From Thiotrichaceae bacterium (GTDB taxonomy: Bacteria; Pseudomonadota; Gammaproteobacteria; SZUA-229): a stretch of 11,517 bases of DNA. The position numbers were made by a program, and so were the translations under genes. The stretch covers positions 37,277 through 48,793 of the forward strand of contig NVWZ01000011.1 in NCBI GenBank assembly GCA_002746365.1, in the 5' to 3' direction. This document shows positions 1 through 6,831 of this stretch, in pieces. Below the pieces are notes generated by a model that was not told the origin of the DNA, searched no databases, and saw nothing but the letters and a program-made list of their open reading frames with translations. Every line of letters begins with the position of its first letter. Position 1 is the stretch's first letter.

Positions 1-18
1 ATTTGTCTGCTGTGTCAT

Positions 19-73
19 GGCGCGTATTCTGCTATGCTACGCGCCAAATTAACACTGTTAATTGCTCTTTTTT
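19..73 (+). terminator. Possible terminator region of an upstream transcription unit
   Basis: Two hairpins lie in tandem. The first has a perfect 8-bp GC-rich stem, GGCGCGTA (19-26) with TACGCGCC (38-45). The second is AATTAAC (47-53) with GTTAATT (57-63), followed four bases later by a run of six T (68-73). The second hairpin with its T run resembles an intrinsic terminator, but its stem is AT-only and weak. The gene it would serve lies outside the window, so direction is not certain. Confidence 0.4.
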
Positions 74-127
74 AACTAACACTCTTAATTATGCCTTTCA
101 TGTTTGAGAATACTCTGTTTTGAGTGT

Positions 128-215
128 GCCACTCAGGGTGAAGGGCTAGGCGCAAAAATGCCGCTAGAGTAATCTCTAGCAAAATTTTGCAACGACGCCA
201 TTCGCCGTGAGTGGC
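128..215 (+). promoter_or_regulatory. Folded leader upstream of suhB
   Basis: An 18-nt arm at 128-145 pairs with 198-215, with one G-G mismatch, one G-A mismatch and one G-T wobble. It encloses a perfect 7-bp hairpin, GCTAGAG (163-169) with CTCTAGC (174-180) and loop TAAT, and a 12-nt palindrome GCAAAATTTTGC (179-190). The wobble pair suits an RNA structure. It ends 40 bases before the suhB start codon, so it would lie in the mRNA leader if transcription starts upstream of 128. I do not recognise it as a known riboswitch. A cruciform or a palindromic repeat inserted ahead of the gene is the alternative. Confidence 0.45.
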
Positions 216-255
216 GCGCTAAAAGTAGGGTATTTTCAAACGTGAAAGGTATTTT

Positions 256-1059
256 ATGCAACCCATGGTAAACATTGCAGTACGCGCTGCCCGTGCTGCC
301 GGCGATATCATCGTCCGCAACATGGATCGACTGGATCGCCTCAAAGTCGTCACCAAACAAAATAATGATTTTGTCACTAGCGTGGATCACATGGCGGAAG
401 AAATTATTATCGCCACGATTAAAGACGCCTACCCCGATCATGGCATTCTTGCTGAAGAAAGTGGCACACAATCTGAAGATTCAGAATACCAGTGGATTAT
501 TGACCCGCTGGACGGCACCACGAACTACCTGCATGGTTTCCCACAATTTGCCGTATCTATTGCGTTAAAATACAGAGGACGCCTCGAAGCGGGTGTTATT
601 TACGACCCGATAGCACAAGAGCTGTTTACCGCCTCACGTGGTAACGGCGCGATGCTTAATGATAAAAAAATTCGTGTTACCGGACACAAAGGTCTAACCA
701 ATGCCTTAATCGGTACCGGTTTCCCTTATTACGACCAAAGTTATCTCGACACCTACCTGGAAACCATGAAAGAAATCATGCAGAAGACTGCCGGCCTTCG
801 CCGCCCTGGCTCAGCGGCACTTGATCTGGCCTGGTTGGCAGCAGGCCGTATTGATGGTTTTTGGGAATTTAACCTGAAAGCCTGGGATATTGCTGCCGGA
901 GTCTTAATCGTTCGTGAGGCAGGCGGCATAGTCAGTGACTTTGAAAATAGCGATGGCTACCTGGAAAGTGGCGACATCATTGCCGCCGCGCCTAAAGTTT
1001 TTCCTGAGATGATAAAAATCATTCAGGAAAAAGTAAACGCCAGTAATTATCTAAAATAG
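256..1059 (+). CDS. suhB: Inositol-1-monophosphatase SuhB
   Basis: A member of the inositol monophosphatase family: Mg-dependent hydrolysis of inositol monophosphates in the cytoplasm. In E. coli SuhB also acts with Nus factors in ribosomal RNA antitermination. The 267-residue protein matches the E. coli length. The metal-site motifs are complete: GILAEESG with Glu67, IIDPLDGTTNY with Asp83, Asp86, Gly87 and Thr88, and KAWDIAAGVLIVREAGG with Asp211. The start at 256 is chosen because the N-terminus MQPMVNIAVRAAR aligns with the E. coli protein and AAAGG lies six bases upstream. The gene stands alone, preceded by a folded leader and followed by a composite repeat with no clear terminator. The assignment rests on visible motifs; whether the antitermination role is conserved cannot be judged here. 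Confidence 0.96.
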   Translation: MQPMVNIAVRAARAAGDIIVRNMDRLDRLKVVTKQNNDFVTSVDHMAEEIIIATIKDAYPDHGILAEESGTQSEDSEYQWIIDPLDGTTNYLHGFPQFAVSIALKYRGRLEAGVIYDPIAQELFTASRGNGAMLNDKKIRVTGHKGLTNALIGTGFPYYDQSYLDTYLETMKEIMQKTAGLRRPGSAALDLAWLAAGRIDGFWEFNLKAWDIAAGVLIVREAGGIVSDFENSDGYLESGDIIAAAPKVFPEMIKIIQEKVNASNYLK

Positions 1060-1102
1060 TTCAGACACAATTATCAAACAGTCGTAATTAAATTTTGAAT
1101 AG

Positions 1103-1393
1103 CTGCTATCGGCTCTTAGCTGACGTTAAAAGATTATTAACTTTCCGCAAATGAACGCGAAAACGCAAATAAAAACAATTCGTTTTTGTCTCGTTCTCAC
1201 GTAGGAGCGTGAGAGTTTCTACGTTAAACATCAAAGCTTATTGTCATCTCGACCAATGGGAGAGATCTTATACAGCGGGCTTTAAGATCTCTCCCGTTGG
1301 TCGAGATGACACCTGTAATGTCGTTTTATTTGCGTGTCTTTGCGTTCATTCGCGGAAAATAGTGTTTTTCTTAATGTCTGTAAATGGCCGTAA
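1103..1393. repeat. Composite nested palindromic repeat (element A)
   Basis: This fills the gap between suhB and ibaG. The outer arms 1142-1174 and 1324-1358 are inverted copies of a CGCGAATGAACGCAAA-type sequence. Inside lie a short hairpin, TCTCACG (1195-1201) with CGTGAGA (1208-1214), and a long one, 1242-1270 with 1283-1311. The long hairpin matches at 28 of 29 positions, and the single difference is a G-U-compatible change. The extreme flanks (CTATCGGCTCTTAGC on the left, GGCCGTAA on the right) recur inverted at 10010-10182, so this is one copy of a dispersed family into which other palindromes appear to have nested. No protein-coding potential is credible here. Confidence 0.7.
1242..1311. 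repeat. Long hairpin within element A
   Basis: Two 29-nt arms (1242-1270 and 1283-1311) are complementary except for one T/C difference, with a 12-base spacer. The arms carry GTCATCTCGACC and GGGAGAGATCT, wording I recall from palindromic repeats scattered through many bacterial genomes, though I cannot check that. It would form a very stable RNA stem and could stop or stabilise transcripts reading out of suhB. Confidence 0.7.
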
Positions 1394-1404
1394 GCAGGCA
1401 TCCA

Positions 1405-1638
1405 CTATTTGTCAGCCCACTCAGATTTCGTATATGCCTTAATCGTCAAAGCATGAATCGCACCACTTTGAATATGTTCATTGACCAGCGCATAAACCAT
1501 CTTCTGCTCAGCAACCATTGTCTTACCTTCAAACTCATCTGACACCACGATTGCGGTATACTTACTGCCGTCCGCAGTTACCGTAGCGTCACAATCTAAA
1601 CCTGCTTCTATCATGTTTTTAACTTCACTTGTTTCCAC
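1405..1638 (-). CDS. ibaG: BolA family protein, IbaG type
   Basis: A 77-residue protein of the BolA family, closest to IbaG (YrbA) of E. coli, which is 84 residues. BolA proteins associate with monothiol glutaredoxins and [2Fe-2S] clusters; IbaG is linked to acid stress and iron-sulfur handling. Visible family features are the C-terminal block IHALTIKAYTKSEW, matching the IbaG ending IHAVSIKAYTPAEW, and a central segment VYALVNEHIQSGAIHA. The start is GTG at 1638, supported by GAGGT six bases upstream on the coding strand. In E. coli the gene sits beside murA; here it is alone, convergent with suhB. A MITE-like element ends 33 bases from its start codon, so the promoter region has probably been altered by the insertion. 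Confidence 0.88.
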   Translation of the reverse strand: METSEVKNMIEAGLDCDATVTADGSKYTAIVVSDEFEGKTMVAEQKMVYALVNEHIQSGAIHALTIKAYTKSEWADK

Positions 1639-1671
1639 GGTTACCTCACGGTCATATAAATTATATTATTG

Positions 1672-1812
1672 GAGAGCTTTGCACGATGTAGATTTTTCGT
1701 CATGGCAAGGCGAAAATTGTCGAAAAAAACGCAGCTTACACAGAGTAAGTGAGTATTTTGAGACCTTTTTTAACGCAGCCATGACGGAAAAGATGCTTCG
1801 TGCAAAGCTCTC
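1672..1812. mobile_element. MITE-like element, copy 1
   Basis: A 141-bp non-coding element bounded by perfect 15-bp terminal inverted repeats: GAGAGCTTTGCACGA at 1672 and its complement ending at 1812. Pairing continues imperfectly for about 30 more bases on each side (both arms share CGTCATGGC), so the ends can fold into a long hairpin. A second copy in the same orientation lies at 8196-8347. No clear target duplication is visible. It occupies the upstream side of the divergent ibaG and rlmM genes. A transposase-dependent MITE is the likeliest nature; a REP-like palindromic repeat is the alternative. Confidence 0.7.
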
Positions 1813-1884
1813 CATTGGAAAATAATCAGCGTATGGTACAGCGTTATGCCATTTTTGACACCCCAATTTCTGTGCCAGATTAAA

Positions 1885-2053
1885 CCAGGAGCCTGCCCGA
1901 TAATAGAGAAAGCCTACTGCGGAAAAGCTGAGTTTGGTCATACTTTTCCATATTTTTCGTTAAATAGTAAAACTATTCGCCTCAAATGATGAAAAAATTT
2001 GCCTCAAATCAATTTCTCCTCGCTACGTCTTCTATTCTCGGGCAGGCTCCTGG
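1885..2053. repeat. 23-bp inverted repeats bracketing an AT-rich segment
   Basis: The arms 1885-1907 and 2031-2053 match in inverted orientation at 22 of 23 positions (shared core CCAGGAGCCTGCCCGA) and enclose about 120 bases of AT-rich sequence. Weaker complementarity continues inward, and a small hairpin AATAGT/ACTATT lies in the middle. The layout is that of a short non-autonomous insertion, but only one copy is in the window. It ends 12 bases before rlmM, so any rlmM promoter or ribosome site lies in or beside it. Confidence 0.55.
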
Positions 2054-2065
2054 ACAACCTTAACC

Positions 2066-3133
2066 ATGTTTAATCAGATTATATTATTGTGTCGTCCCGG
2101 TTTTGAAAAAGAGTGTGCCGGTGAAATAATGGCGCTGGCAAACCACCACCTTTTCCCTGCTTATATCCAAACAAAAGATCACTCTGCTTTTGTTTCACTG
2201 GTCATCAGCAGTGAACAGCAAACCAGTGAGTTAATAACAAAGATTGATTTCCGGCAACTGGTCTTTACTCGACAATGGTTTGCTACCAGTAAAGAAAAAC
2301 TGGTTTTACCTGAGACCAACCGCCTACCTGACATCCTGCAGACCATCAAAAAATTTGACTCACACTATTATGACGTTGAGCTGGATTACCCTGACACCAA
2401 TGAGGGCAAATCACTCAGCAAATTCTGCAAACAGTTTAAACCCCATCTGCTCAGTTCTTTAAAAAAACAAAATTTATTATTGTCTCATTCCAACTGGCGA
2501 TTACATCTATTTTTCACCGATTCACAACATGTGAATATCGGCATCGCACCCGTTGAAAATAGTGCAACAGATGCTATGGGCATACCACGACTTAAAATGC
2601 CACGCTTAGCACCGAGCCGTTCAACATTAAAACTGGAAGAAGCAATCCACTGGTTTTTATCAATAGAACAACAGGCACAATTAATTAAAAACGGCATGAC
2701 TGTTGTCGATCTTGGCGCTGCACCCGGTGGTTGGACCTGGCAGTTTGTGCAACGTGACTGTCTGGTGACAGCTATTGATAATGGCCCGATGCAATCAGAA
2801 TTGATGCGAACCGGGATGGTTGAACACTTACAAACGGATGCCTTTACTTATGCGCCAAAAAAGAAAGTCGACTGGTTAATTTGCGACATGGCAGAAAGAC
2901 CCTTGCATGTTAGTCGATTAATCGCACGTTGGTTTACCAGCAAACAATGTAACCATGCCATATTCAATTTAAAATTACCCATGAAAAAACGCCACGCCAG
3001 CGTACAGGAATGCATTACATTGCTGCAGCAACAACTAGCGCAAGCTGGATTAGAATTTAACATAATGGCAAAACAGCTTTACCATGATCGTGAAGAGATA
3101 ACCGTTTGTATTTTGACTACAGCGAATAACTAA
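2066..3133 (+). CDS. rlmM: 23S rRNA 2'-O-ribose methyltransferase RlmM
   Basis: Transfers a methyl group from S-adenosylmethionine to the 2'-OH of C2498 of 23S rRNA, in the cytoplasm before ribosome assembly (known for the E. coli enzyme). The 355-residue protein is close to the E. coli length of 366. The N-terminal half is the THUMP-type RNA-binding region. The C-terminal half is a Rossmann methyltransferase with the SAM loop VVDLGAAPGGW at about 213-223. The K-D-K-E catalytic set is recognisable: Lys189 in RSTLKLEE, Asp274 in LICDMAERP, a lysine in NLKLPMKKR (about 303-309), and Glu343/344 in HDREEITV. No strong ribosome site precedes ATG 2066; the upstream 180 bases are occupied by an inverted-repeat element. 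sbcB follows 119 bases later, across another inverted repeat. Confidence 0.95.
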   Translation: MFNQIILLCRPGFEKECAGEIMALANHHLFPAYIQTKDHSAFVSLVISSEQQTSELITKIDFRQLVFTRQWFATSKEKLVLPETNRLPDILQTIKKFDSHYYDVELDYPDTNEGKSLSKFCKQFKPHLLSSLKKQNLLLSHSNWRLHLFFTDSQHVNIGIAPVENSATDAMGIPRLKMPRLAPSRSTLKLEEAIHWFLSIEQQAQLIKNGMTVVDLGAAPGGWTWQFVQRDCLVTAIDNGPMQSELMRTGMVEHLQTDAFTYAPKKKVDWLICDMAERPLHVSRLIARWFTSKQCNHAIFNLKLPMKKRHASVQECITLLQQQLAQAGLEFNIMAKQLYHDREEITVCILTTANN

Positions 3134-3135
3134 TA

Positions 3136-3246
3136 GTTAATAGTGAGTAGTGAATAGTTAAAAGCCAAAACAAAAAACTTCCCGTTTGTATTTATGCTTT
3201 TATGCCTTTACTATTCACTATTAACTATTCACTACTAACTATTAAC
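3136..3246. repeat. 25-bp inverted repeat between rlmM and sbcB
   Basis: The arm 3136-3160 is complementary to 3222-3246 at 24 of 25 positions. Both are built from variants of AGTTAATAGTGAATAGT, and the right side carries an extra partial unit. The left arm starts just after the rlmM stop codon and the right arm ends six bases before the sbcB start. It could form an AT-rich stem-loop in the transcript, but it has no GC-rich stem or T run, so I do not call it a terminator. Confidence 0.65.
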
Positions 3247-3252
3247 AGCTCT

Positions 3253-4683
3253 ATGGCAAATTCAATCTACTGGTACGACTACGAAACTTTCGGTATCGAC
3301 CCGCGTTATGATCGCCTGTCACAGTTTGCCGGTATTCGCACCGATGAAAACTTAAACATCATCAGCGATCCACTGACACTATATTGCAAACCTGCCGATG
3401 ATTGCATTCCCGATCCTCGCGCCTGTATGATCACCGGCATTACACCACAGAAAGCCCTCGCCGAGGGTGTCAATGAAGCTGAATTCATCAGTACCATTCA
3501 CCGTGAATTTTCCACACCTGGAACATGTATTGCGGGATATAACAATATTCGCTTTGATGATGAGTTTACTCGCAATGCGCTCTACCGTAATTTTTTCAAT
3601 GCTTATGCGCACGAATGGCAAAATGGAAATTCACGCTGGGATATTATCGATACGGTTCGCTTAACACGTGCCTTACGTCCAGAAGGGATAAACTGGCCCG
3701 AACAAAACGGCAAACCCAGCATCCGTCTGGAGTTGTTGACCAAAGCCAACAATATAAAACATGAAGCGGCACATGATGCGATGTCGGATGTTTACGCCAC
3801 CATCGCTGTTGCCAAACTCATCAAAGACAAACAACCGCGCCTGTACGACTATACATATAGTATGCGTAAAAAGGCGGAAGTCAGTAAACAAATAAACCTG
3901 TACACGCGTGATGCACTATTACATGTATCTTCCCGTTATTCTGCCGAGCGCGGTGCGATTGCCATGGTAATGCCGATTTGCCAGCATCCGGTCAATAAAA
4001 ACGGCATCATTATGTATGATCTGAACGTTCACCCTGAAGATTTTTTTGCTGCAGACGCCGAAGAAATGGCGGCCAGATTATATACCCCTGCGGCTGAATT
4101 ACCGGAAGGCATAAAACGTATTCCACTCAAACAAATACACATTAATAAGTGCCCGGTTATTGTTCCACTGAAAACAATGGACGAAAAGGCAGCCGAGAGA
4201 TTAAAGATCAATACCGAAACTTGCCAATCACATCGTGAACTAATATTGCAACATATCGATGAGTTTGCTGCCAAAACATCCAGTATATTTGCAAACAGTG
4301 ACTTCCCTGAAGTCAGTGATCCCGATGGCCAACTCTACTCCGGTGGATTTTTTAGCCGTGATGATAGCCAGCGTATCGATACCATACGTAACACACACGA
4401 AAAGAATCTGAGCGAATTGCAATTCAACTTCGATGATGCTCGCCTACAAGAAATGCTGTTTCGTTATCGCGCTCGCAATTACCCAAACACGCTAAATGAC
4501 GATGAACGCCAACAATGGAACGATTACCGGCAGGATAAATTTACCAACCCCGCCACTTCAAATAGAACGATTAACCAGTTTATGGCCGAAATTGAAACCA
4601 TTCGGACTGCCCCTGACACGCTTGGAAGCCAATTAGCCCTGCTGGATGAGCTGTGCAATTACGTCAATTCAGTAAAACCTTAA
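3253..4683 (+). CDS. sbcB: Exodeoxyribonuclease I
   Basis: A processive 3'-to-5' single-strand DNA exonuclease of the DEDDh family, acting in recombination, mismatch repair and suppression of recBC defects. From ATG 3253 the protein is 476 residues, against 475 in E. coli. The three exonuclease motifs are intact: Asp9 and Glu11 in WYDYETFG, Asp102 in NNIRFDDEF, and His174 with Asp179 in AHDAMSDVY. The SH3-like and C-terminal helical domains follow, ending in QLALLDELCNYV. An in-frame start at 3202 exists, but it would add 17 residues encoded by the repeat arm and is rejected. The ribosome site is poor, so expression may depend on coupling to the rlmM transcript. Confidence 0.96.
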   Translation: MANSIYWYDYETFGIDPRYDRLSQFAGIRTDENLNIISDPLTLYCKPADDCIPDPRACMITGITPQKALAEGVNEAEFISTIHREFSTPGTCIAGYNNIRFDDEFTRNALYRNFFNAYAHEWQNGNSRWDIIDTVRLTRALRPEGINWPEQNGKPSIRLELLTKANNIKHEAAHDAMSDVYATIAVAKLIKDKQPRLYDYTYSMRKKAEVSKQINLYTRDALLHVSSRYSAERGAIAMVMPICQHPVNKNGIIMYDLNVHPEDFFAADAEEMAARLYTPAAELPEGIKRIPLKQIHINKCPVIVPLKTMDEKAAERLKINTETCQSHRELILQHIDEFAAKTSSIFANSDFPEVSDPDGQLYSGGFFSRDDSQRIDTIRNTHEKNLSELQFNFDDARLQEMLFRYRARNYPNTLNDDERQQWNDYRQDKFTNPATSNRTINQFMAEIETIRTAPDTLGSQLALLDELCNYVNSVKP

Positions 4684-4755
4684 ATACAGCTTAAGCGTAT
4701 ATTCAGCTAAAACAATAAGTTAATTACAAATCGCTCTTCAATAGTAAATTAACAC

Positions 4756-4784
4756 TTGCTTATATTAGATTATAATAATATACT
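4756..4784 (+). promoter_or_regulatory. Sigma-70 type promoter of globule-like gene 1
   Basis: TTGCTT (4756-4761), a 17-base spacer, then TATACT (4779-4784). The -10 end lies 83 bases before the ATG, exactly as in globule-like gene 2, and the surrounding sequence aligns with that promoter. Confidence 0.65.
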
Positions 4785-4793
4785 TTCAATCAC

Positions 4794-4866
4794 TGGTCGT
4801 AGAGACCAAGCGCATGAAACTAATTTTTAATTATTGCTGTATAACAAACTTATTGAGGGTTTAACA
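4794..4866 (+). promoter_or_regulatory. Leader of globule-like gene 1: 5' hairpin and conserved block
   Basis: A hairpin TGGTC/GACCA (4794-4808) sits at about the predicted transcription start and is followed at once by AGCGCATGAAA (4809-4819). The last part of the leader, from ATTGCTGTATAAC to the ribosome site GAGGG, is nearly identical to that of gene 2. Genes 2 and 3 have hairpins of different sequence in the same place, each followed by the same AGCGCATGAAA. This supports a real RNA element, possibly one that stabilises an abundant mRNA. Confidence 0.5.
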
Positions 4867-5460
4867 ATGAAAACATTACAAACACTAGCCGCTGCAACTA
4901 TCCTGGCCACTTCAACTGCCGCATCAGCATTTGATATGCCTACTTTTGATGATATGCCTTTCTTTGGCGACAACAACAACTCTAACTCAAACTGGAGTAA
5001 CAACGGTTCACAGAACGGTAACGGTAACGGCGCTGCTGACGGTTCTGGCGAGTTCGACGGTTCTTTCTCTTTCGGTATGAAAGCTTCTGGTAAAGGCGCT
5101 GGTAAAGGAAACGGTAACGGTTCTTCTGACAGCTACTACAACGGCTCTAACGGTTACAATGGTTCTAACGGCTCTTACAATGGTAACAACGGTACATTCA
5201 ACGGTAACAATGACTGGAACAACAGTGGTAACGGTGCAACTGACGGATCTGCTGACGGTGAGTTCAACGGTTCTTTCTCTTTCGGCATGAAAGCGTCTGG
5301 TAAAGGCAATGCTAAAGGTAACGGAAACAGCAACTACGACGGTTCTAACAACTACACTGGCTCTAACGGTTACTACAACGGTTATGCGCCTGCTCCACAA
5401 GCAGTTCCTGCGGTAGCTACTCCAACTGCTGAAGCTGAAGTTAAAACTGAAGCTAAATAA
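4867..5460 (+). CDS. Secreted Gly/Asn-rich repeat protein, sulfur-globule-protein-like (1)
   Basis: The 197-residue protein has a Sec signal peptide (MKTLQ, hydrophobic stretch, Ala-Ser-Ala, likely cut after residue 21). The mature part is almost entirely Gly, Asn, Ser, Tyr and Asp. Two modules 70 residues apart share GSFSFGMKASGKG (65-77 and 135-147), each followed by GNGNG-type sequence. Between and after them run GSNGY/YNG repeats, ending in an Ala/Pro/Glu/Lys tail. The composition, signal peptide and aromatic spacing resemble periplasmic sulfur globule proteins. A secreted amyloid-like or other structural protein is the alternative. The ATG at 4867 is preferred over an in-frame TTG at 4834 because GAGGG lies just upstream of it and the signal peptide starts there. 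Gene 2 is a close paralog; a strong terminator follows. Confidence 0.6.
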   Translation: MKTLQTLAAATILATSTAASAFDMPTFDDMPFFGDNNNSNSNWSNNGSQNGNGNGAADGSGEFDGSFSFGMKASGKGAGKGNGNGSSDSYYNGSNGYNGSNGSYNGNNGTFNGNNDWNNSGNGATDGSADGEFNGSFSFGMKASGKGNAKGNGNSNYDGSNNYTGSNGYYNGYAPAPQAVPAVATPTAEAEVKTEAK

Positions 5461-5486
5461 GTTTATAGCTTTAAGTGCATGATCTA

Positions 5487-5527
5487 AAAGTCCGGTATCT
5501 GACAAATCAGATACCGGACTTTTTTTA
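5487..5527 (+). terminator. Intrinsic terminator after globule-like gene 1
   Basis: AAAGTCCGGTATCTGA pairs perfectly with TCAGATACCGGACTTT around a four-base loop, followed by an uninterrupted T run to 5526. It lies between gene 1 and the downstream coiled-coil gene, so the latter is probably expressed by read-through or from an unseen promoter. Confidence 0.93.
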
Positions 5528-5583
5528 TTGCTAGCCAGACATAAAATAAAAAATCTTCAACCTATTTCAACGAGGAAGATAGC

Positions 5584-6417
5584 ATGACCACCGAAACACC
5601 ATCTAAAAACACAGCCACTACCGATAACAAAGTTATTTTTGCGCCACTAGGAAAGTATGCCGTTATTGCAGTCATCATGGTTAGCATCATTGTCACAACC
5701 GCTATTATGCTGGACAAACAGTTTAATACGATAGATCAACAAGTTGCTAAAATTGAAGCTGAGGTTGCAAAATCCAATGCAAAAAAGCTGAAGTCTAGCG
5801 AAGACACTGCATTAACAGAGGTAGATAACATTGCCATTAGTGCTATAGCTGAGCCTCAAACCAGTGCAGCCGTTGAAGTACCGACAGCCGATGTTCTTAT
5901 TGCAAGCAAAACAAAGCACATTGCAGTCACTGATGAAACTCAAAAAGATTCAAACCTTGTTGTTGAATCGACTGCCACCACTATAGAGACGACTAAAGAT
6001 AACACGGTAGAAATCAACACTGAAACAACGCTTACTACTAGCACCTCAGTGGAGCAAATAGCACAAGCTTCTCCAATTGCAGCCATAAAACAGGCACACA
6101 CTGATAGACAAGCCACCCTGGCCGATAGAAACAAAGCCAGAGAAGATGCAAGACAGGTACGTATAGAAGCATTCAAACTGGAGCAAAAAAAGCACATGAC
6201 TGAATTGTTTGCGCGGATTAAAGTTCTAGAATCTAAGCAGCTTGAGCAATACAGAACCAGTCAACAACACCAGGTCGTCAGTTTGCGCGAACAGGTTGCT
6301 CGCCAACAGAAAATGATTGAAGCTTTGGTTTTACGTAATAAAGATCTGTACAAACTACGCTCAGCTAACACCCAGCGCAACCAGTCAAATCGTGAACGGA
6401 TACTCGACCGCATCTAG
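5584..6417 (+). CDS. Single-pass membrane protein with periplasmic coiled coil (1)
   Basis: I do not recognise a named family. The 277-residue protein has a short polar N-terminus (1-23), one membrane segment at about 24-43 (GKYAVIAVIMVSIIVTTAIM), a low-complexity linker rich in Thr, Ala, Val, Ser and Glu (45-165), and a charged helical region (about 167-255) with heptad-like spacing typical of a coiled coil. There is no cleavage site, so it is probably an inner-membrane anchor with most of its mass in the periplasm. The start is supported by GAGGAAG just upstream. It follows globule-like gene 1 across a terminator. A gene of the same architecture but little sequence similarity follows globule-like gene 3. 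A tethering or scaffolding role for the secreted repeat protein is inference from position only. Confidence 0.75.
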   Translation: MTTETPSKNTATTDNKVIFAPLGKYAVIAVIMVSIIVTTAIMLDKQFNTIDQQVAKIEAEVAKSNAKKLKSSEDTALTEVDNIAISAIAEPQTSAAVEVPTADVLIASKTKHIAVTDETQKDSNLVVESTATTIETTKDNTVEINTETTLTTSTSVEQIAQASPIAAIKQAHTDRQATLADRNKAREDARQVRIEAFKLEQKKHMTELFARIKVLESKQLEQYRTSQQHQVVSLREQVARQQKMIEALVLRNKDLYKLRSANTQRNQSNRERILDRI

Positions 6418-6719
6418 ACTGACTAAGAATCGGTTAATTTTGAATTGCAGAATCATCCGATCATAGTGGTTCTGCTATGAAAATTATCAAACGGAGTAGC
6501 AAGGCCGGCAGCCCAATATGCCGGCTTTTCTATTTTTTAAGGCATAAAAATCAGGCTCTTTTTTACTCTATAAAGGGGTAAAACAAGGTAAATTCCTACC
6601 CCATTAGCAATACATTTTATCAATATTTCACATTAGATAATATTTATATCCATTTGTTTATACTAAGATATTTATCTTTTTACTTTCCTAGAAAGCACAT
6701 CAAGATTAGTAAATCACAT
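6418..6719. other. Intergenic region before globule-like gene 2
   Basis: No gene is visible in the space between the coiled-coil gene and the promoter of globule-like gene 2. It holds a hairpin of nine pairs with one wobble (6447-6455 with 6467-6475), a terminator (6501-6538), and a weak GGGGTA/TACCCC hairpin (6575-6602). The remaining 120 bases are AT-rich with no pattern I can support. Confidence 0.6.
6501..6538 (+). terminator. Intrinsic terminator after coiled-coil gene 1
   Basis: GCCGGCA (6504-6510) pairs with TGCCGGC (6519-6525), followed by TTTTCTATTTTTT. The 7-bp GC-rich stem and T-rich tail fit a rho-independent terminator, 84 bases past the stop codon. Confidence 0.82.
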
Positions 6720-6749
6720 TTGACTTATATTCGGAAGTTCTAATATAAT
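6720..6749 (+). promoter_or_regulatory. Sigma-70 type promoter of globule-like gene 2
   Basis: TTGACT (6720-6725), an 18-base spacer, and a perfect TATAAT (6744-6749) within the 13-mer TTCTAATATAATA. The same 13-mer lies upstream of globule-like gene 3 and at 9408-9420. Confidence 0.78.
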
Positions 6750-6759
6750 ACACACCAAT

Positions 6760-6831
6760 GGTTCTAACGAATCTAGCGCATGAAACTTAATTTTAATATT
6801 GCTGTATAACAAACTTATTGAGGGTTTAAAA
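6760..6831 (+). promoter_or_regulatory. Leader of globule-like gene 2: 5' hairpin and conserved block
   Basis: A hairpin GGTTC/GAATC (6760-6773, with one G-U pair) near the predicted transcript start is followed one base later by AGCGCATGAAA (6775-6785). The rest of the leader, including the ribosome site GAGGG, is almost identical to that of gene 1. Confidence 0.5.

Noticed and set aside
1209..1442. 77-codon plus-strand reading frame
   Set aside because: It runs through the palindromes of element A and into ibaG on the other strand; no protein features.
1666..1941. 91-codon minus-strand reading frame, and a 70-codon plus-strand one at 1613-1825
   Set aside because: Both consist mainly of the MITE and the adjacent inverted-repeat element; no domain or ribosome site supports them.
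3202..3252. Longer start for sbcB
   Set aside because: The 17 extra residues are encoded by the right arm of the inverted repeat; the ATG at 3253 gives the family-standard length.
4834..4866. N-terminal extension of the globule-like genes to an upstream TTG (also at 6799 in gene 2)
   Set aside because: It would place eleven residues before a perfect signal peptide and begin upstream of the GAGGG ribosome site; the extension is simply the conserved leader read in frame.
5008..5505. 165-codon minus-strand reading frame rich in Val, Arg and Ser
   Set aside because: It is antisense to the Gly/Asn-rich coding sequence and arises from its codon bias; the same happens opposite genes 2 and 3 (6714-7073, 7162-7401, 7820-8095).
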